Assembly: GCA_034509925.1 (NCBI GenBank)
Contig: CM067531.1
Location: forward strand, 3,839,501-3,903,500
Source: Hirudinaria manillensis
Taxonomy: Eukaryota > Annelida > Clitellata > Hirudinida > Hirudinidae
Length of the DNA stretch: 64,000 nucleotides
Direction: 5' to 3'
This document shows, piece after piece, positions 30,873 through 44,139 of this stretch. Each line of letters opens with the position of its first letter. The stretch's first letter is position 1. The position numbers were made by a program, and so were the translations under genes. The notes beneath the pieces were generated by a model. It saw nothing but the letters and a program-made list of their open reading frames with translations, had not been told where the DNA came from and did not search any database.

Positions 30873-32493
30873 GTGAGTTGGATTTTTTTTTAATCGTTTT
30901 TAAAATTAAATCTCAAAATGTCAAACTTTTGACTTTGGCCTCGTACTGATTTGGTTCAAAAGAACACAACGTCAGCAACACTAACAACATAATTAACATG
31001 TATATATTGTCCACATTAGTTTTTTTTTTGATTATATTGAAATTTAAAATAATAACAACAACTATTATTAATATTATTATTATTATTATTGTAATTTGAA
31101 TTTATAATTATAATGCGAATTAAACCGTTCCAACCATCCGTGCACTAACACTGGCGCGTGGCAACATAGGCCACAACAAGTGTCAGTTTATGACCGCTGG
31201 CAACCTGTCTCCCCCCCGGCCTCAGAATGGACTCGTCCACGACAAAACATATTCGGTGTCTTCATTGTGCGTGACGTAAATTGGAAGGGGTGGTGGCTCT
31301 TGTCCTTGTGATAGCTGGTCTTTCAGTTTGGACTCTTTAAAGAGTTCAAAATCGACAGAAATTCAATAAATATCGAATTGAAAAACTTAATTCGCAAGTT
31401 TTATTTTGTTCTTTAAATTGTAAATGTGAATAATTTTGATGTAAATATTTATAAATGTTCATAAATCTAATTTAAGGAGATTTCACATTCAATATTGAAT
31501 CATTTCGGTATATTATTAAAATTAAATTTATTATTGCAATGAATAATTTTGCCTCCCTTAAACTTCTTTATTTCATAATGCATCATTTATTCTTCAATTC
31601 ATTAAATATTTCTTGTTCTGCGTATTAACATGTGATCAGAAGTCATTACAGTAATATTAATAATATCAATATAAATAATAATTATAATAATAATAATTGT
31701 AATAAAATGTTGACATCGTTATCACCACAACCTTTATCATAATAATTATTTTTAACTATATCATCATCGTTATTTTCATTAAACATTAATTTTAAATTTA
31801 AATCAATTATTTAATAAGAATGTTTCAATAGATAATTTATTATCACGACGTTCATTGAATTAATGCATTTCTGCAAATAAACAAACAAAGAAATAAATAA
31901 AGAAAAATGCTATACGAAACCAAGGAGGAATCGCTCACTCACAAAGACACACGTGCACGCAGAAGTTCCTTCCGTTCAGTCGGTCATTTATTCTATCCAG
32001 TCGTGTCTGAAAGACTTGTTAAACGTTGGCTTCAACCGGAAGTGCCGGTTGCGCTGGAATGGCTTGATGACCAGAATGTGTTGATGCGTGAAGAGACCGC
32101 TTCCTGGAAAATATGAATATTTACTTTTCATAATTTCCAGCATTTACGTTCATAATTTATGATATTTATCTTTCATAATTCCATTATTTATTATTTATTA
32201 TTCGTTATTAAGAATTGTGGTGTTTTGAAATTTCGGATCTCGTACACAGTTCGTTTTCTCGAAATTGTGCCTGTTTTAAAGCAGATTCGACCGATAATAT
32301 TCGATAACAATGCTAGAAATCTCTTATATTTCCTTCATCTGACTTGATGCTCCTATATATGATGCTTAATCATACGTTAATCTGGAAATTAATAATTATA
32401 AAAAAGAAAATTCTATAAAAATTATAAGATTGACTGCAAATCACACGTATTCCCCAATTATAAGATTCCCAAAGCATAAGAAAACGCATAGTC
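30873..32493. other. AT-rich upstream region of LHX, no coding exon accepted
   Basis: Presumed first intron of LHX. A 69-codon open frame at 31907-32116 has mixed composition and GC content above background, but neither splice support nor a family; it is not called. Confidence 0.4.
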
Positions 32494-34880
32494 ATGCCAG
32501 AGATGAACCACAACTTGCTGACCACGACGACCTCCGACGGAACCGGCAACAAGTGCAACAAGAACAAGGACCCAAAGAAGGACGCTGGAAACGAGATGTT
32601 GGGCGATAATGAGGACGATTGGACAAAAGAAAAAAAGAGATGTGCAGGTTGCGGTGAGGAAATCACAGACAGGTATCTGCTCTCCGTCGTAGACAAACAA
32701 TGGCATCTGACGTGCCTCGTCTGCTCGGCATGTAAACTCCCCCTCAATCCGGAAGTCACGTGTTTTGCCAAGGACAACGAGATATTTTGCAAAGAGGATT
32801 ATTACAGGTGATTGGAGTGTTCATTAAAATCTCAACATCGTCTAAAGTACGTTGGCCTCCCAAAAAAAAATTATTTCTAAAAATTTATTCTTTTTTTTTC
32901 GCTCTCCCGTGCTCTCTAGGAAGTTCGCTTCGAGACTCTGCTCTTGCTGCCAGTGCGCGATAGCGGCAGACGAACTGGTGATGAGGGTGGGCGACCACAT
33001 CTTCCATCTCCACTGCTTCGTTTGCTCCGTGTGCTCGAAGCAGCTCACGACCGGAGAGCATTTCGGCTACAACAGCTTGGAAAACCTTCTCTTCTGTCGA
33101 CTCCACTACGAGGTCTACCACATGCAAGTCGACGACGAACCGCCGCCCGTCCACCCGGAGGACCACTACCTCCACGAATCCCCTCAGAGTCCCCTCTTGC
33201 CGCCCCAGCACTCCAGCATGCATATCCACTCGATCAGCATGAGCCACGTCGATTTCTCTCCTCACTCGAACCAAAGGCATCTTCTCTCGCTGCCTATCGA
33301 TCGCAACATCCCGATTTATGGCAGCCCGCTCTGCTGCGAGGCCGCGAATCCTACCACGGGGGTCTGTTACCTCCACCCCTTCTCTGCCATGCCCCAGCAA
33401 CACATCAATCCGTCGGGTCATCAGGGTGCAAGTCTGCAGAAGGGCAGACCTAGGAAAAGAAAGAACGTCATGGCCGATGTCGAACATTTTGTTCCCAGCA
33501 TGGGTAAGTGGTTTGTATTTCTGTTTATAATTAGTTTATATCAATTATTAATATTCATTAATTTTAATAAGTTTAATTAATTAACTTAATTATTATTAAA
33601 TGTCGTTAGTCTTCTTTGAATCATCTGTAAGTCACGTATTAGTTCTTTATGGTTGTTAGTGTTCAGTGGCAATTGTGAAGTTAAGTTGAACTCCGAAATC
33701 ACTCGGTGTCTTAAAACGAACGAGACGATGAAATGTCTCGGATGGAGTTGCATGAGACCTGGAAGCACGACCTGACACTTGTGGAGAACTTACATGAAAT
33801 GTCACCGCATCAAAACATCGACTCGATAAGGTACACGGGTGTGCCTAATTGGCCAAATTATCTGCCATCGCGAATGTCTTGCCACAGGAGTGCTCCACAA
33901 ACTTTTCCGTACACATCCACTGCGAATGACTTGTGCTTTTCCAGCGCCCATAAAACCGGATGACGCCCCAGCGAGCGTTAAAGTTTAAAGTCCGAGCGTG
34001 ACAATTTTTAAAGAGAGTTTGATTTGCAGCAAATGGCATCTTTTAGCGGCTTTTAAAATTGTACCAAGCGTTGTTTAATGCCGTTCCTCCGTGTGTACAG
34101 GAAGCGAAATGGGACAGGAAGAGGCCATGCTTCAACACCAGCGTCAGAAGCGCATGCGCACTTCATTCAAGCACCACCAACTGCGCATCATGAAATCCTA
34201 CTTTGCCCTCAATCACAATCCAGATTCCAAGGATCTCAAGCAATTAGCTCAGAAAACCGGTCTGAGCAAGCGAGTTCTGCAGGTTTGCTAATAAATATCT
34301 CCGATGCAATGGAAAAAACTATCGATTTAATATTCAAATTAATATTAAAAGTTGGTTTTAACCAAAAACATCAGCGACTATGTTTTATTTATTGCAGGTA
34401 TGGTTTCAAAATGCTAGAGCCAAGCACAGAAGGACGGCCATCAAAGATCGCGACAAACAGCAGCCGTCGAATCAGCAGCATCCACAGCTTGACGTCAAGA
34501 ACGACAAGTCATCATTAGGCGACCAAATTGGCGACTCTTGCGCAATGCTCACCTCGCCGGCCATGACGATGAAGACGACGTTGGGGGAGAGCCGACCCCA
34601 TCACCACCATCCCCACGTCGCCACACAGGCAGGAGATAAGTCGAGCTCCTCTGTCCCGTATGCGAAGCATCAGAACAGCTCCCTCCAAAATCATTTCGGG
34701 GGTCATCAGCACCCATACCTGCACGAAAGGTGCGACTCCAACCGACCTCCGTCTGCACTTTCCGACGTCAGCACTTCTTCGCTAATGGGGTTTCGATCTT
34801 CACTGATGCACGACGAGTGCCCAGTTACGAATTTCGCGGACATATTTTCTTCTTCTCTCAAACAGATGAGTTCTTGTTGA
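32494..34880 (+). CDS. LHX2/9: LIM-homeodomain transcription factor, LHX2/LHX9/apterous class (complete coding region)
   Basis: Nuclear transcription factor in neural, limb and eye patterning; its LIM domains bind LDB/Chip. Exons 32494-32807, 32920-33503, 34101-34282 and 34398-34880 join in phase to 520 residues. LIM1 (from CAGCGEEITD; Trp-His-Leu-x-Cys around WHLTCLVCSAC) is completed at the first junction, next to CKEDYYR. LIM2 is LCSCCQCAI, then FHLHCFVCSVC and CRLHYE. The homeodomain starts KRMRTSFKHHQLRIMKSYFA, continues LAQKTGLSKRVLQ and ends VWFQNARAKHRR. An intron falls between Q and VWFQN, as in other LHX2/9 genes. KHHQLR and FALNHNPD are class signatures. The linker and C-terminus are low-complexity (His, Ser, Pro). 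The start ATG is the first in frame after a non-coding stretch. The specific paralogue cannot be set, since invertebrates usually have one. Confidence 0.96.
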
Positions 34881-35704
34881 CTGAGCGCGCAGAATTTGTT
34901 TCCAATCAAAAGGATGTATTGTTAATGCATTTGTTATTGTTGGCCATAAATTTATAAACGATCCTGATTTATGGAGAAGTGATTGCCGAAGAAATTTAAA
35001 AATCCAAAGTCACTTCTTCTCGTAGATATTGAGGATTTAAGAAAGGATAAACAAGAGACCTAGGTGGTTATGTGGACACGCGACAAACAGGGCATAATCT
35101 CGATTCCGTGGAGAAGCGATTTGCAAGGTGTTAGGAGTGACGGCGTCAGATTTGCGTCAAAATTGAAATTCGTTGGCCAAACACCTGTCACCAGAGAAGC
35201 TCTAATGAGTAGTTAAAAGAGAAACATTGCAGTGGTCAAGCAAGAGAAGCAGGACACTCATCCCTACAGTAAGGAGACTGGGTACTATTTTCAAATTGAG
35301 TACCGTTCTGAAACATCTGTAATCCATAGGCTAATTAAACATGTCCTGTTCAAAAACTCCCATTTGATCATATATGATGTTCATTAAATGAGCAAAATTA
35401 AGTCAAAAATCCTGACAGGAAATAACAGGGAATCCTGTTTGCATATATTAAGGACCCAACACCTGACAGTGGCTGCAGCCAGCACCAATAACATAGACCC
35501 CTACCAACTCGAAATCTGAGCTCACTGTTCCCAAATAATAAATTTAAAAAATAAATATAACATCCCAGAAACTGTTCTAACGACGTCGGCTCAAAGTTGA
35601 AACCAACTCAAATACCAAACTAAAAGTTAAAAACTGGTGCAACATTTATTGGACAACAGAGCAATTGTCAATTGGAACCACTGATCACATGACTAGACCA
35701 GACA
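34881..35704. other. convergent 3' region of LHX and CCDC134
   Basis: No coding sequence seen. A minus-strand AATAAA lies at 35645-35650, about 55 bases after the CCDC134 stop. Confidence 0.6.
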
Positions 35705-36951
35705 CTAAAGCTCAGAATGCCTGGGACCTTTCAGTTTTGGCCCTTTTTTCTTAGCTTCCCTTTTAATCTTCATCTTTTTATTTTTTGATTCTTCTGATGA
35801 CAACTTTTGCTTCTCCTATAAAAAGAGAAATTTAAATTCAGCCTATCTCCATAAAAATATATTAAAATAGATTCTTAATAAAATTTTAAGTCCACTCGGG
35901 ATGATCCTCACTTGTTGATATTTTCGGCTATTTGGGTTCACGTAACTCTCTTCTTTGGCAATCAAGTTCAGTTCTTGAGCTGCCTGAAAAGCAGAATCAA
36001 ATTAAAAGCATTGCAAATAAATGATGAAAATGCATTTTTACCAAATTGAGAATCCTCAAGTCGAGTTCATCAAGAACATTGGAGTCGATGCAAAATCCGA
36101 TACCATATCGAATCAAGACTTTCCACTCGGAATGTTTATTTAGAATCTCGTGCACCTGATCGGGCAATTCCAAAGCAAACCTCCCCATAAAAAATGTATT
36201 TTCAACAACAAGTGAAAAGGCTGAAAAATGTTGGTTAATAACACTTAGTAGATTTAAGTGAAGTTGCAAATATTACAAGTCTGATGGTAGCAAATAATAT
36301 TTCATACTGTCTAAAATGGTGGCATTTATAGGGAGACCATCTGAAGGGACATAACCAGCCTCAGTTAATTTCACTTTGGCTTCCAAAAGCACCTACAAAA
36401 GCCACTAACAAACTCTAAAATAATTAGATTTATCCAGAGATTGCCACGTTAAATCTTCTGGTTAGTAATGTTAATGAAAGTTAACATGAATATTTTTACA
36501 TAAAAGCTATACATTTAATGTTTAGAAATAATGCAGGATATTTTGAGATTAAAATAGCCCTACATACCTTGAATATCTTGTCCATCAATATATTTAACAT
36601 CTGATATTGTTTTCCGTAACTTGGCATTTTTCTAACAGTGGAAACTGCTTGATTAATATCAGAAACTTTTATCGACAGTAGCTTCCTATCTGTCAAGATA
36701 ATAATATGCTAGATAAATCAACTCTTACTCCAACATAATTTATTAATCAATAATTAATCACAATTAATGAAAGCCAACGCACATCTCAACACATGGTTTT
36801 CATTCTCGTCATAGTTTGTAACATTTTCGCTAATCGTTACATTTTCTGGCAGAGATTCGGCGTTATCTTGGACTATGGTGTTTAAATATTGACAAATAGA
36901 AACATCAAAAAGTAAAATGAAAAGCAGCAAACAATTTCTTGGAACATCCAT
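35705..36951 (-). CDS. CCDC134: CCDC134 homologue, secretory-pathway protein (complete)
   Basis: CCDC134 is an ER-resident/secreted protein, reported to act with HSP90B1 in client folding. Six exons, 36783-36951, 36568-36689, 36308-36392, 36042-36220, 35912-35983, 35705-35815, join in phase to 245 residues (human about 229). The start is the ATG just before a clear signal peptide (MDVPRNCLLLFILLFDVSIC). Family core seen: QYQMLNILMDKIFKVL, then FSLVVENTFFMGRFALELP, then WKVLIRYGIGFC, then LNLAAQELNL. The tail is Lys-rich and ends GPRHSEL, a KDEL-like retrieval signal; the vertebrate protein ends in QSEL. Three N-glycosylation sequons follow the signal peptide. Confidence 0.9.
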
Positions 36952-37735
36952 GCCACAGCAAACAATCCACGTACGAAAACAACTTTTCCATTTGCTTAAA
37001 AGTAAAATTTCCATGAAAAAAATTAAAATATTTAATTATAATTTAAATTGTCATTTCTTCCTCTGAACCTGTTAATCAAAATACTTGAAAATGTTCCTTT
37101 AGTTTTTTTCGCAAGGAAATATGGGTGTGAATAATTTCCATCTCCTCTTAATTCTTTTCATCATTTGACCAGATCGAATCCTAGAGCTATCAAACCAACC
37201 ACCCAAATTCTCATCCCCTTACTCAGAGCTTTGGGGAATGGGCTAACTACCTCTAAAATTGAGACATCTTCGGGGTTACGGTTCCGAACATTGATTTCCA
37301 GCCTTACTCAAATTACAATTACTCATTGTTTATTTTCCCTATTTGCATATTAATGCGCGAACAACGCCCCGTGGTTTTTTTAAATGTAAATAGAATATTG
37401 CCAGGCCAATAATGGAGTGAGTTGATTGTCAAGACCTTGGAATGAGCACCAAGTGGCCTCTAACAGTTCCTACTACACTGGAGGCACCCATTTCACATGA
37501 CAAAGGATACAATGATATATTTCTTAGAAACTAAGCAATTTATATGAAATACTTTTACAGATCTTAAAGATGTCTGACCTCCAGGAAGGCATGCATAAAC
37601 AGGTTGTGTACTACACCATGTTGAATAAAGGAACAGAAATTTACTTAAATTGAATGAGGTTAAACAAACATGATAAATCAGCTATTTACAATTTCTGGTG
37701 TTGCAAGTGAACGTTGACTCGTAATCTCTTTAGCA
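36952..37735. other. spacer between CCDC134 and YIPF5, no gene seen
   Basis: Must contain the CCDC134 promoter and the YIPF5 3' UTR; both genes are on the minus strand. I see no coding exon. Confidence 0.5.
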
Positions 37736-39058
<1,323 letters not shown>

Positions 39059-39839
39059 GTTCAACAGCTTCAAGGATTTAAAACGAATGGAGTTAAAATT
39101 TTAAAATTCAAATGAGAAATTATACAACAATCTTCAAACTGAACAAGAAAATAACAATAGTACAACAAAGCTTATCTTTTATTTAATGTATTAATGTTAA
39201 TCTACTATATTCATTTATAACATCACTTTAACCAAATTACACATGTATTGAACACCTATTTGACATACAAAATGATCTTTGTTAGCAAATTGTACGCCGA
39301 TATAAAAAACAATTTAATTTTAATATCAAAACAATTTAAGCCAGCGATTAAAGAACACACCCAACGAAAACCGGCACAAACACAACAACACTTGCCAACT
39401 CTTTCCGTTTATTTACAAAGAACAAAAAGGCGATCAATGAATTGATCCTTAGATTCAGAAATTTATTATCTATCATGGCATGTGGTATTTGCCGTTCAAT
39501 TTGGTTATTTTTACATAAATTAAATTTAACGTTGATTCTAAGTTCTAAAGTCGACAGACATTCTTGCTTTCTTGAGCCATTGGCTATGCCGTTGTTGTAG
39601 TTACCTCCTTCATCACCACCGATCATGGCCGCAAATTCGAGAGCAGTCTGTACCAAGCAATTTATTATTAGTAACATTTACCTTAGATATCAGCTATATT
39701 GGAGGAGGAAGATATAACCGAAACAGCAATAACTGTAATGGAATCCGACGAAGAGAAAGTGGGGAATGTTATCCCTAGAAACATAGGAGTTTGACTTCAA
39801 ACGCCGCTTTGGATAGGACGCTGCATCTTTGATGAAGCG
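39059..39839. other. YIPF5 upstream region, no gene called
   Basis: Contains the likely YIPF5 promoter. Open frames at 39248-39445 and 39572-39778 lack splice and family support. Confidence 0.4.
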
Positions 39840-40290
39840 TCATCTGCAAACGATGAATCTTAAGCGAAATTTTGAAGGACGCATTCTCAACAGAATCGAC
39901 GAAACCAGGAAACTTATCCTCCCAAAGGGATATGTCCTGGTGAAAAGAAAGGGAAACCGGATCCGGTTAAACTCTCTGCTCTTGTGACTCGGGAACCAAG
40001 GAAATACAACGAACACGACCCAAAAGTTTGGGAACTACATAGGAAGATTGATGACATGATCTTCCGAATCATTCAGATTAACTTTTTCATGGAGAAGGGG
40101 ATATCTTTGGATAAATCCAAGAATTTCGAGACTCATGATGAGAATACTATTCCCCAAACGAATATGTCCTGGTGAAAAGAAAGGGGGTACCACCAAAATG
40201 GAAAGAGAACCCAGTAAGAATTGGTGGTCCGGGGCATGTGTCGCAAATGTCACAACACCCTTTTTGAATGGAACTCTTCTGGAAGAGTAA
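39840..40290 (+). mobile_element. decayed transposon fragment with internal duplication
   Basis: The phrase ATATGTCCTGGTGAAAAGAA occurs at about 39929 and again at about 40159, with matching flanks (reading YVLVKRKG in both). At 40234-40290 a broken copy of the zinc-ribbon segment found intact at 40750-40812 is present (KCHNT followed by the FFQKSN equivalent, frameshifted). This is an older, rearranged copy of the element to the right. Confidence 0.55.
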
Positions 40291-40537
40291 CCTCAAAAGG
40301 ACTAGGAATAACCGCGCCCGGCCGGTAGCCTAGAGGTGGGTCTTTGGGGGTATTGACCAAGACACCAAAGAAGCCTTCATGGTGCAAATCTCCCACCGGG
40401 ATGCGGCAACGCTCCTGCCCATTATTCATTTGCATTCAAATTGAACAACAACTTCCTCCCATTTTTTTTTATCTTAAACCGTGTTAACGGCAAAAGAATT
40501 CCGCGGTAAAATTTCCAATATAAAAAGGGATTGAGAA

Positions 40538-41065
40538 ATGGGGAAGTATGCTCCTAGTTCGTGTACAATGGCGTATCCTAGTGTGCAAGGTATTTGTCTG
40601 AAGGATATTGAGAGGATAGTTTTATCTGGCAAGATGCAGGCGATCCAGTGGGCTATGGATCACGGCATATTGGCCAGTCGCCGTTCCTGTGTTGACAGTG
40701 ACATGAAGCTCAGTAGAAGAGCCAAAGTAGGCGACAAATATGTTTGGAAATGCGGCAAATGTCACAACACCCGTTCTCTTCGGAACGGCAGCTTCTTCCA
40801 GAAGAGTAACATCGCGTTGGAAAACTGCATCATGGTAAGTATACAATTATAAGCGATTATAAGTGGATGGTTCTAAGATAACATTTGGTTTGTTTTGCAG
40901 ATGACTTTGTACTGGGCAGTGGGGACTGTAAGCCAGAAGGACGTGGGCTTTGGATATGGGAAATTCTCTAAAGAATCGCAACAAATTGTACGATGCTTGG
41001 AGGAAGAAAGCCGAAGTGAGACAGCATTTCCAAGATCTGGTACAAGAGAAGGAAATTGATGGTTC
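40538..41065 (+). pseudogene. ISXO2/Merlin-like transposase fragment (zinc-ribbon N-terminus)
   Basis: Two exons, 40538-40834 and 40901 to about 41060, joined across a good intron (ATG|GTAAGT, TTTTGCAG). The first encodes WKCGKCHNTRSLRNGSFF, then KSNIALENCIM; the second MTLYWAVGTVSQKD. A treble-clef CxxC followed by R-x-G-S-F-F and a K-S hydrophobic helix is how ISXO2-like (Merlin superfamily) transposases begin. The catalytic DDE part is absent, the frame ends early, and a second frame (from 40950) overlaps it, so it is a remnant or a domain captured by the neighbouring element. Confidence 0.55.
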
Positions 41066-43366
41066 TGCAGAAGATGATACAAACGTCGAAGAAATGCTCT
41101 CCATGCCAGTAAAAGTAGAAGAACAAGAAGAAAAGTCTGGTTCATCGCAAAGCAAGGGGGTTCACAGGCCACAGAATTCCGTAAAGATCTTCGCCAATTG
41201 CAAAATATTGCTGAAGTCATGGCAGGGAGAACAGGTACTGATGAGTCAATTAGATAGTAGCGATAAAAAGAAAAATAACGATTTGTACTTTTGATTGTTT
41301 AAGCGCGGCACGGAGCCTTGTGTGACTCAAATAAAAAAGAGTCATGCAGGACCGAAACGCGTTGTATGTTACATGTACTGTCGTTTCGAGGGATGCCGAA
41401 ATTTTAAATGTATCCTTAATCCTAATGGCATCGTGAATGTTTATTCAAATACTTGTGATTACAAACATGACGGATGCCTGACAAGATATGTTTCTGGCTT
41501 AAATAGAATAAGGTTAGGAGAGAAGATCAATAAGCTTGGTCTTCGATACTTCCGCAACGATGGAATTTTTGAGATTGATATGGATACGTGCTTGGAGGGT
41601 AATGTGGAATTACCCTCGAAAGATGTAATGCGAAAAATAAGTTCCGAGGTCAATCAGACAGAGATTTATGATAGGGACGACAAACTTGACATGGAAAAAC
41701 GGCTGCAGTTCCAAAAGAAGATGATGGCTTTCAGGTTCTGCTATTTAACAGAGCTCAACTGCTTTTGGCTTGCAGGTCTTCGCTGCCTACTTTGCATTTT
41801 GATGCTACAGGTTCTGTAGTGAGACCATTACACAAACATCACAAGCTCATCTTCTTATATACGGGTGCATTCAAACATGGCGATGTAAATCTTCCGGCGT
41901 TCTATTTCCTATCCACCGACCACTCTTCGAAAGGGATCATGGACGTTCTTTCGTCATATGAAATTTCCCTGATAAGCGAGAGTGGGAAGTGGCCAGTCTT
42001 TTCTTCATTTGTGACTGATTATTGCATGGCCTCAATAATAGCATTGTTGAGGGTTTTCAATGACATGTTTTTCACGGAGTACATACAGCATATGTAGTAT
42101 CGGTTTGTGTTGCTGCAAAACGTTGGAAAACGTTGTCCATGTATTGCAACTTTGCTGTTCTCATTACGTTAAGGTTGTTGCAGGGGATGTTAACCAACAT
42201 CTAGACGAGATGTCGGTTGTTAAGAAGAACAATGTTAAATATGTTTTATATGTCTGCCATATGCATGAAGCAGATGCCATATTCGATGAAGCAGACAGGA
42301 AGTTGGTTGCTTTTCTGAATGTTTTATTAAGGAAAAAAAAGAAGGTATTGAAGAACACTTCAATACTTTATATGGCTCAGGCAATCCTTTGGATGATTGT
42401 CCTGAGGTCCAGGATTGGAGTTTTCCAATGGGGGAAGTTGAAAATCTCCAAAATTATCAGGAGTCCCTTTTTTCGTAAATATAGTATAATAGCCAAATCA
42501 ATACGGTGGGAAGAATCTTATCAGGCTTCGGGTACGATCAATGAGTACGAAAATATCAACTTCGCAAATTGTTTTCTTCGCCCATTAAGAGCAGAGTATC
42601 GAACAGCCTAGTGGAGAATGTGTTTAGAAAAGATTTGTTATCGGGTAAGACACATTTGAAGCTAGGCTTTGTCGATGCTCTTCAGAAAGAGGCCGAAGCT
42701 AGGTGCAAGGAGTGCGAATTAAATTTGCCGAAGTCATATTGTCGAGGAAAGTCGATGCCTAAAGCGCAATGGGAGCGCAGGCAAGAAAAGGGCACTTCCT
42801 ATTTCGAAAAAATGAAAGATTTGAAGGTGCTTAGTAAGCATCTCAACGTAGGCTTTATGCCTGAAAATCGACTCAACTCGATAATATTGAAAAATTCCCT
42901 TGTAATGGATCCGATCTATTACAAGGGGATTCTTCACAACTCATCAGCGCTAGCCAGGTCTGGGCAGCATACCATATTCCTCGAGGACTTTCGAACTCTC
43001 TTCGATAATACTTGGCTATCATCAACCTCAATTGACTATATAATGATGGCGGTGATAAAACCAGTCGGGTTGACTTATATTCCCGTCATGGTAAGTCATC
43101 AAGCCATCGCCAATGGTCGATATGAGGTTACTTACTTTGAGTCTTTACCGATCACGGGAAGATACATCTATATGTATCTTGTTTTCCCTCGTCTTACCAG
43201 GGGCGACACACATTTTGTTTGCTTTGTCATTGACAAAGTAACAAAACAAATAGTTTGGTACGACCCCCTGGATGAAGCACTCAACATCAATGAAGCCACG
43301 AAATTCAATGAATTTCTCTTTTCAGTAAAACCTTATTGGAAGGTAGCCGAGGAATGGAATTACTAA
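40950..43366 (+). pseudogene. MULE-like transposase with Ulp1-type C48 protease domain (broken autonomous element)
   Basis: Continuous but interrupted coding sequence. Order: Lys/Glu-rich lead (40950-41291), an in-frame TGA at 41292, a Cys/His finger (CYMYCRFEGCRNFKC, then CDYKH), and a DDE transposase core with HFDATGSVV and, about 90 residues on, FVTDYCMASIIAL. A HEADAIFDEADRK segment follows, then an adenain/Ulp1-like domain (WLSSTSIDYIM, THFVCFVIDK, IVWYDPLDE), which carries the expected His and Asp but stops before a catalytic Cys. A 41-bp intron at 41735-41775 joins KKMMAF to RSSLPTLHFD. Reading frame changes fall near runs of A or T (about 42330-42350, 42470, 42580) and near 42090. Mutator-like elements with fused Ulp1 domains are known from plants and some invertebrates. 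This copy cannot encode an intact protein. Confidence 0.65.
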
Positions 43367-44139
43367 GCGCCATCAAATTTCAGGTCAATGCAATAATCTT
43401 GACCAATGCAAACATGAAGATATGAAGTGAATTGAGGAAGAATAACACTAAAGTTCCCTTGTAATTTTTGCATAAAGCCGAAAGGAAGCAATAAAATCAT
43501 GATATAAACTCACGGCAACTTCGTATGAAACAGTCGATTCCAAACTGCGATCGGTGTTTCAGATCCTTTATACGCAATTATGAAGGAAGAGCGATATAGG
43601 ATCAAATAATGAACAGCGTGGCTTATTTCCTGTTAGAGCTACGACGTAGAGTTAAAAAAAAGATTATTAATTGATGAATATAATTTAATGAAAATTTATT
43701 ACAAAACAAAATAATGTGTAGCGATTTCAGATATATTTTTATACTTATATAGAAGTTGAATAGATACTTTCAAAAATGTCGTTGTTGACTGGATACTCTG
43801 TTGTTTTTGTTGTTGAGGACAAACTAAACTATGTGGATCGGCTTAATCTGAGCTTCATATCTCGAAGTTGAAACATGGACCAATAGATACGAAGGTACTA
43901 AATCGATCGCTATAATTTGGGTTGTACCAATCACCGGACAATGTGTTTTCTATAAATTATAGATAATTGAATGAAAACCCAAAATTGTTCACATTTTTAG
44001 AACTTATTTTTAATTCGGTGGCGAATTTTTAATATGTGTTTAATTAATTATATCTTTTAAATACTTGGGAATTTTTAAATGTCTTGAAACTGTTTTTAAA
44101 AAAGTGCGATAGAAGTTCGTATCAACGAGAGAAATATTT
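43367..44139. other. spacer, no gene seen
   Basis: AT-rich; could contain the right end of the MULE-like element, but I could not match a terminal inverted repeat by eye. Confidence 0.4.

Noticed and set aside
32885-33530. Long frames on both strands over LHX exon 2
   Set aside because: Shadows of the LIM2/linker exon, whose frame is fixed by LIM zinc ligands and by both splice phases.
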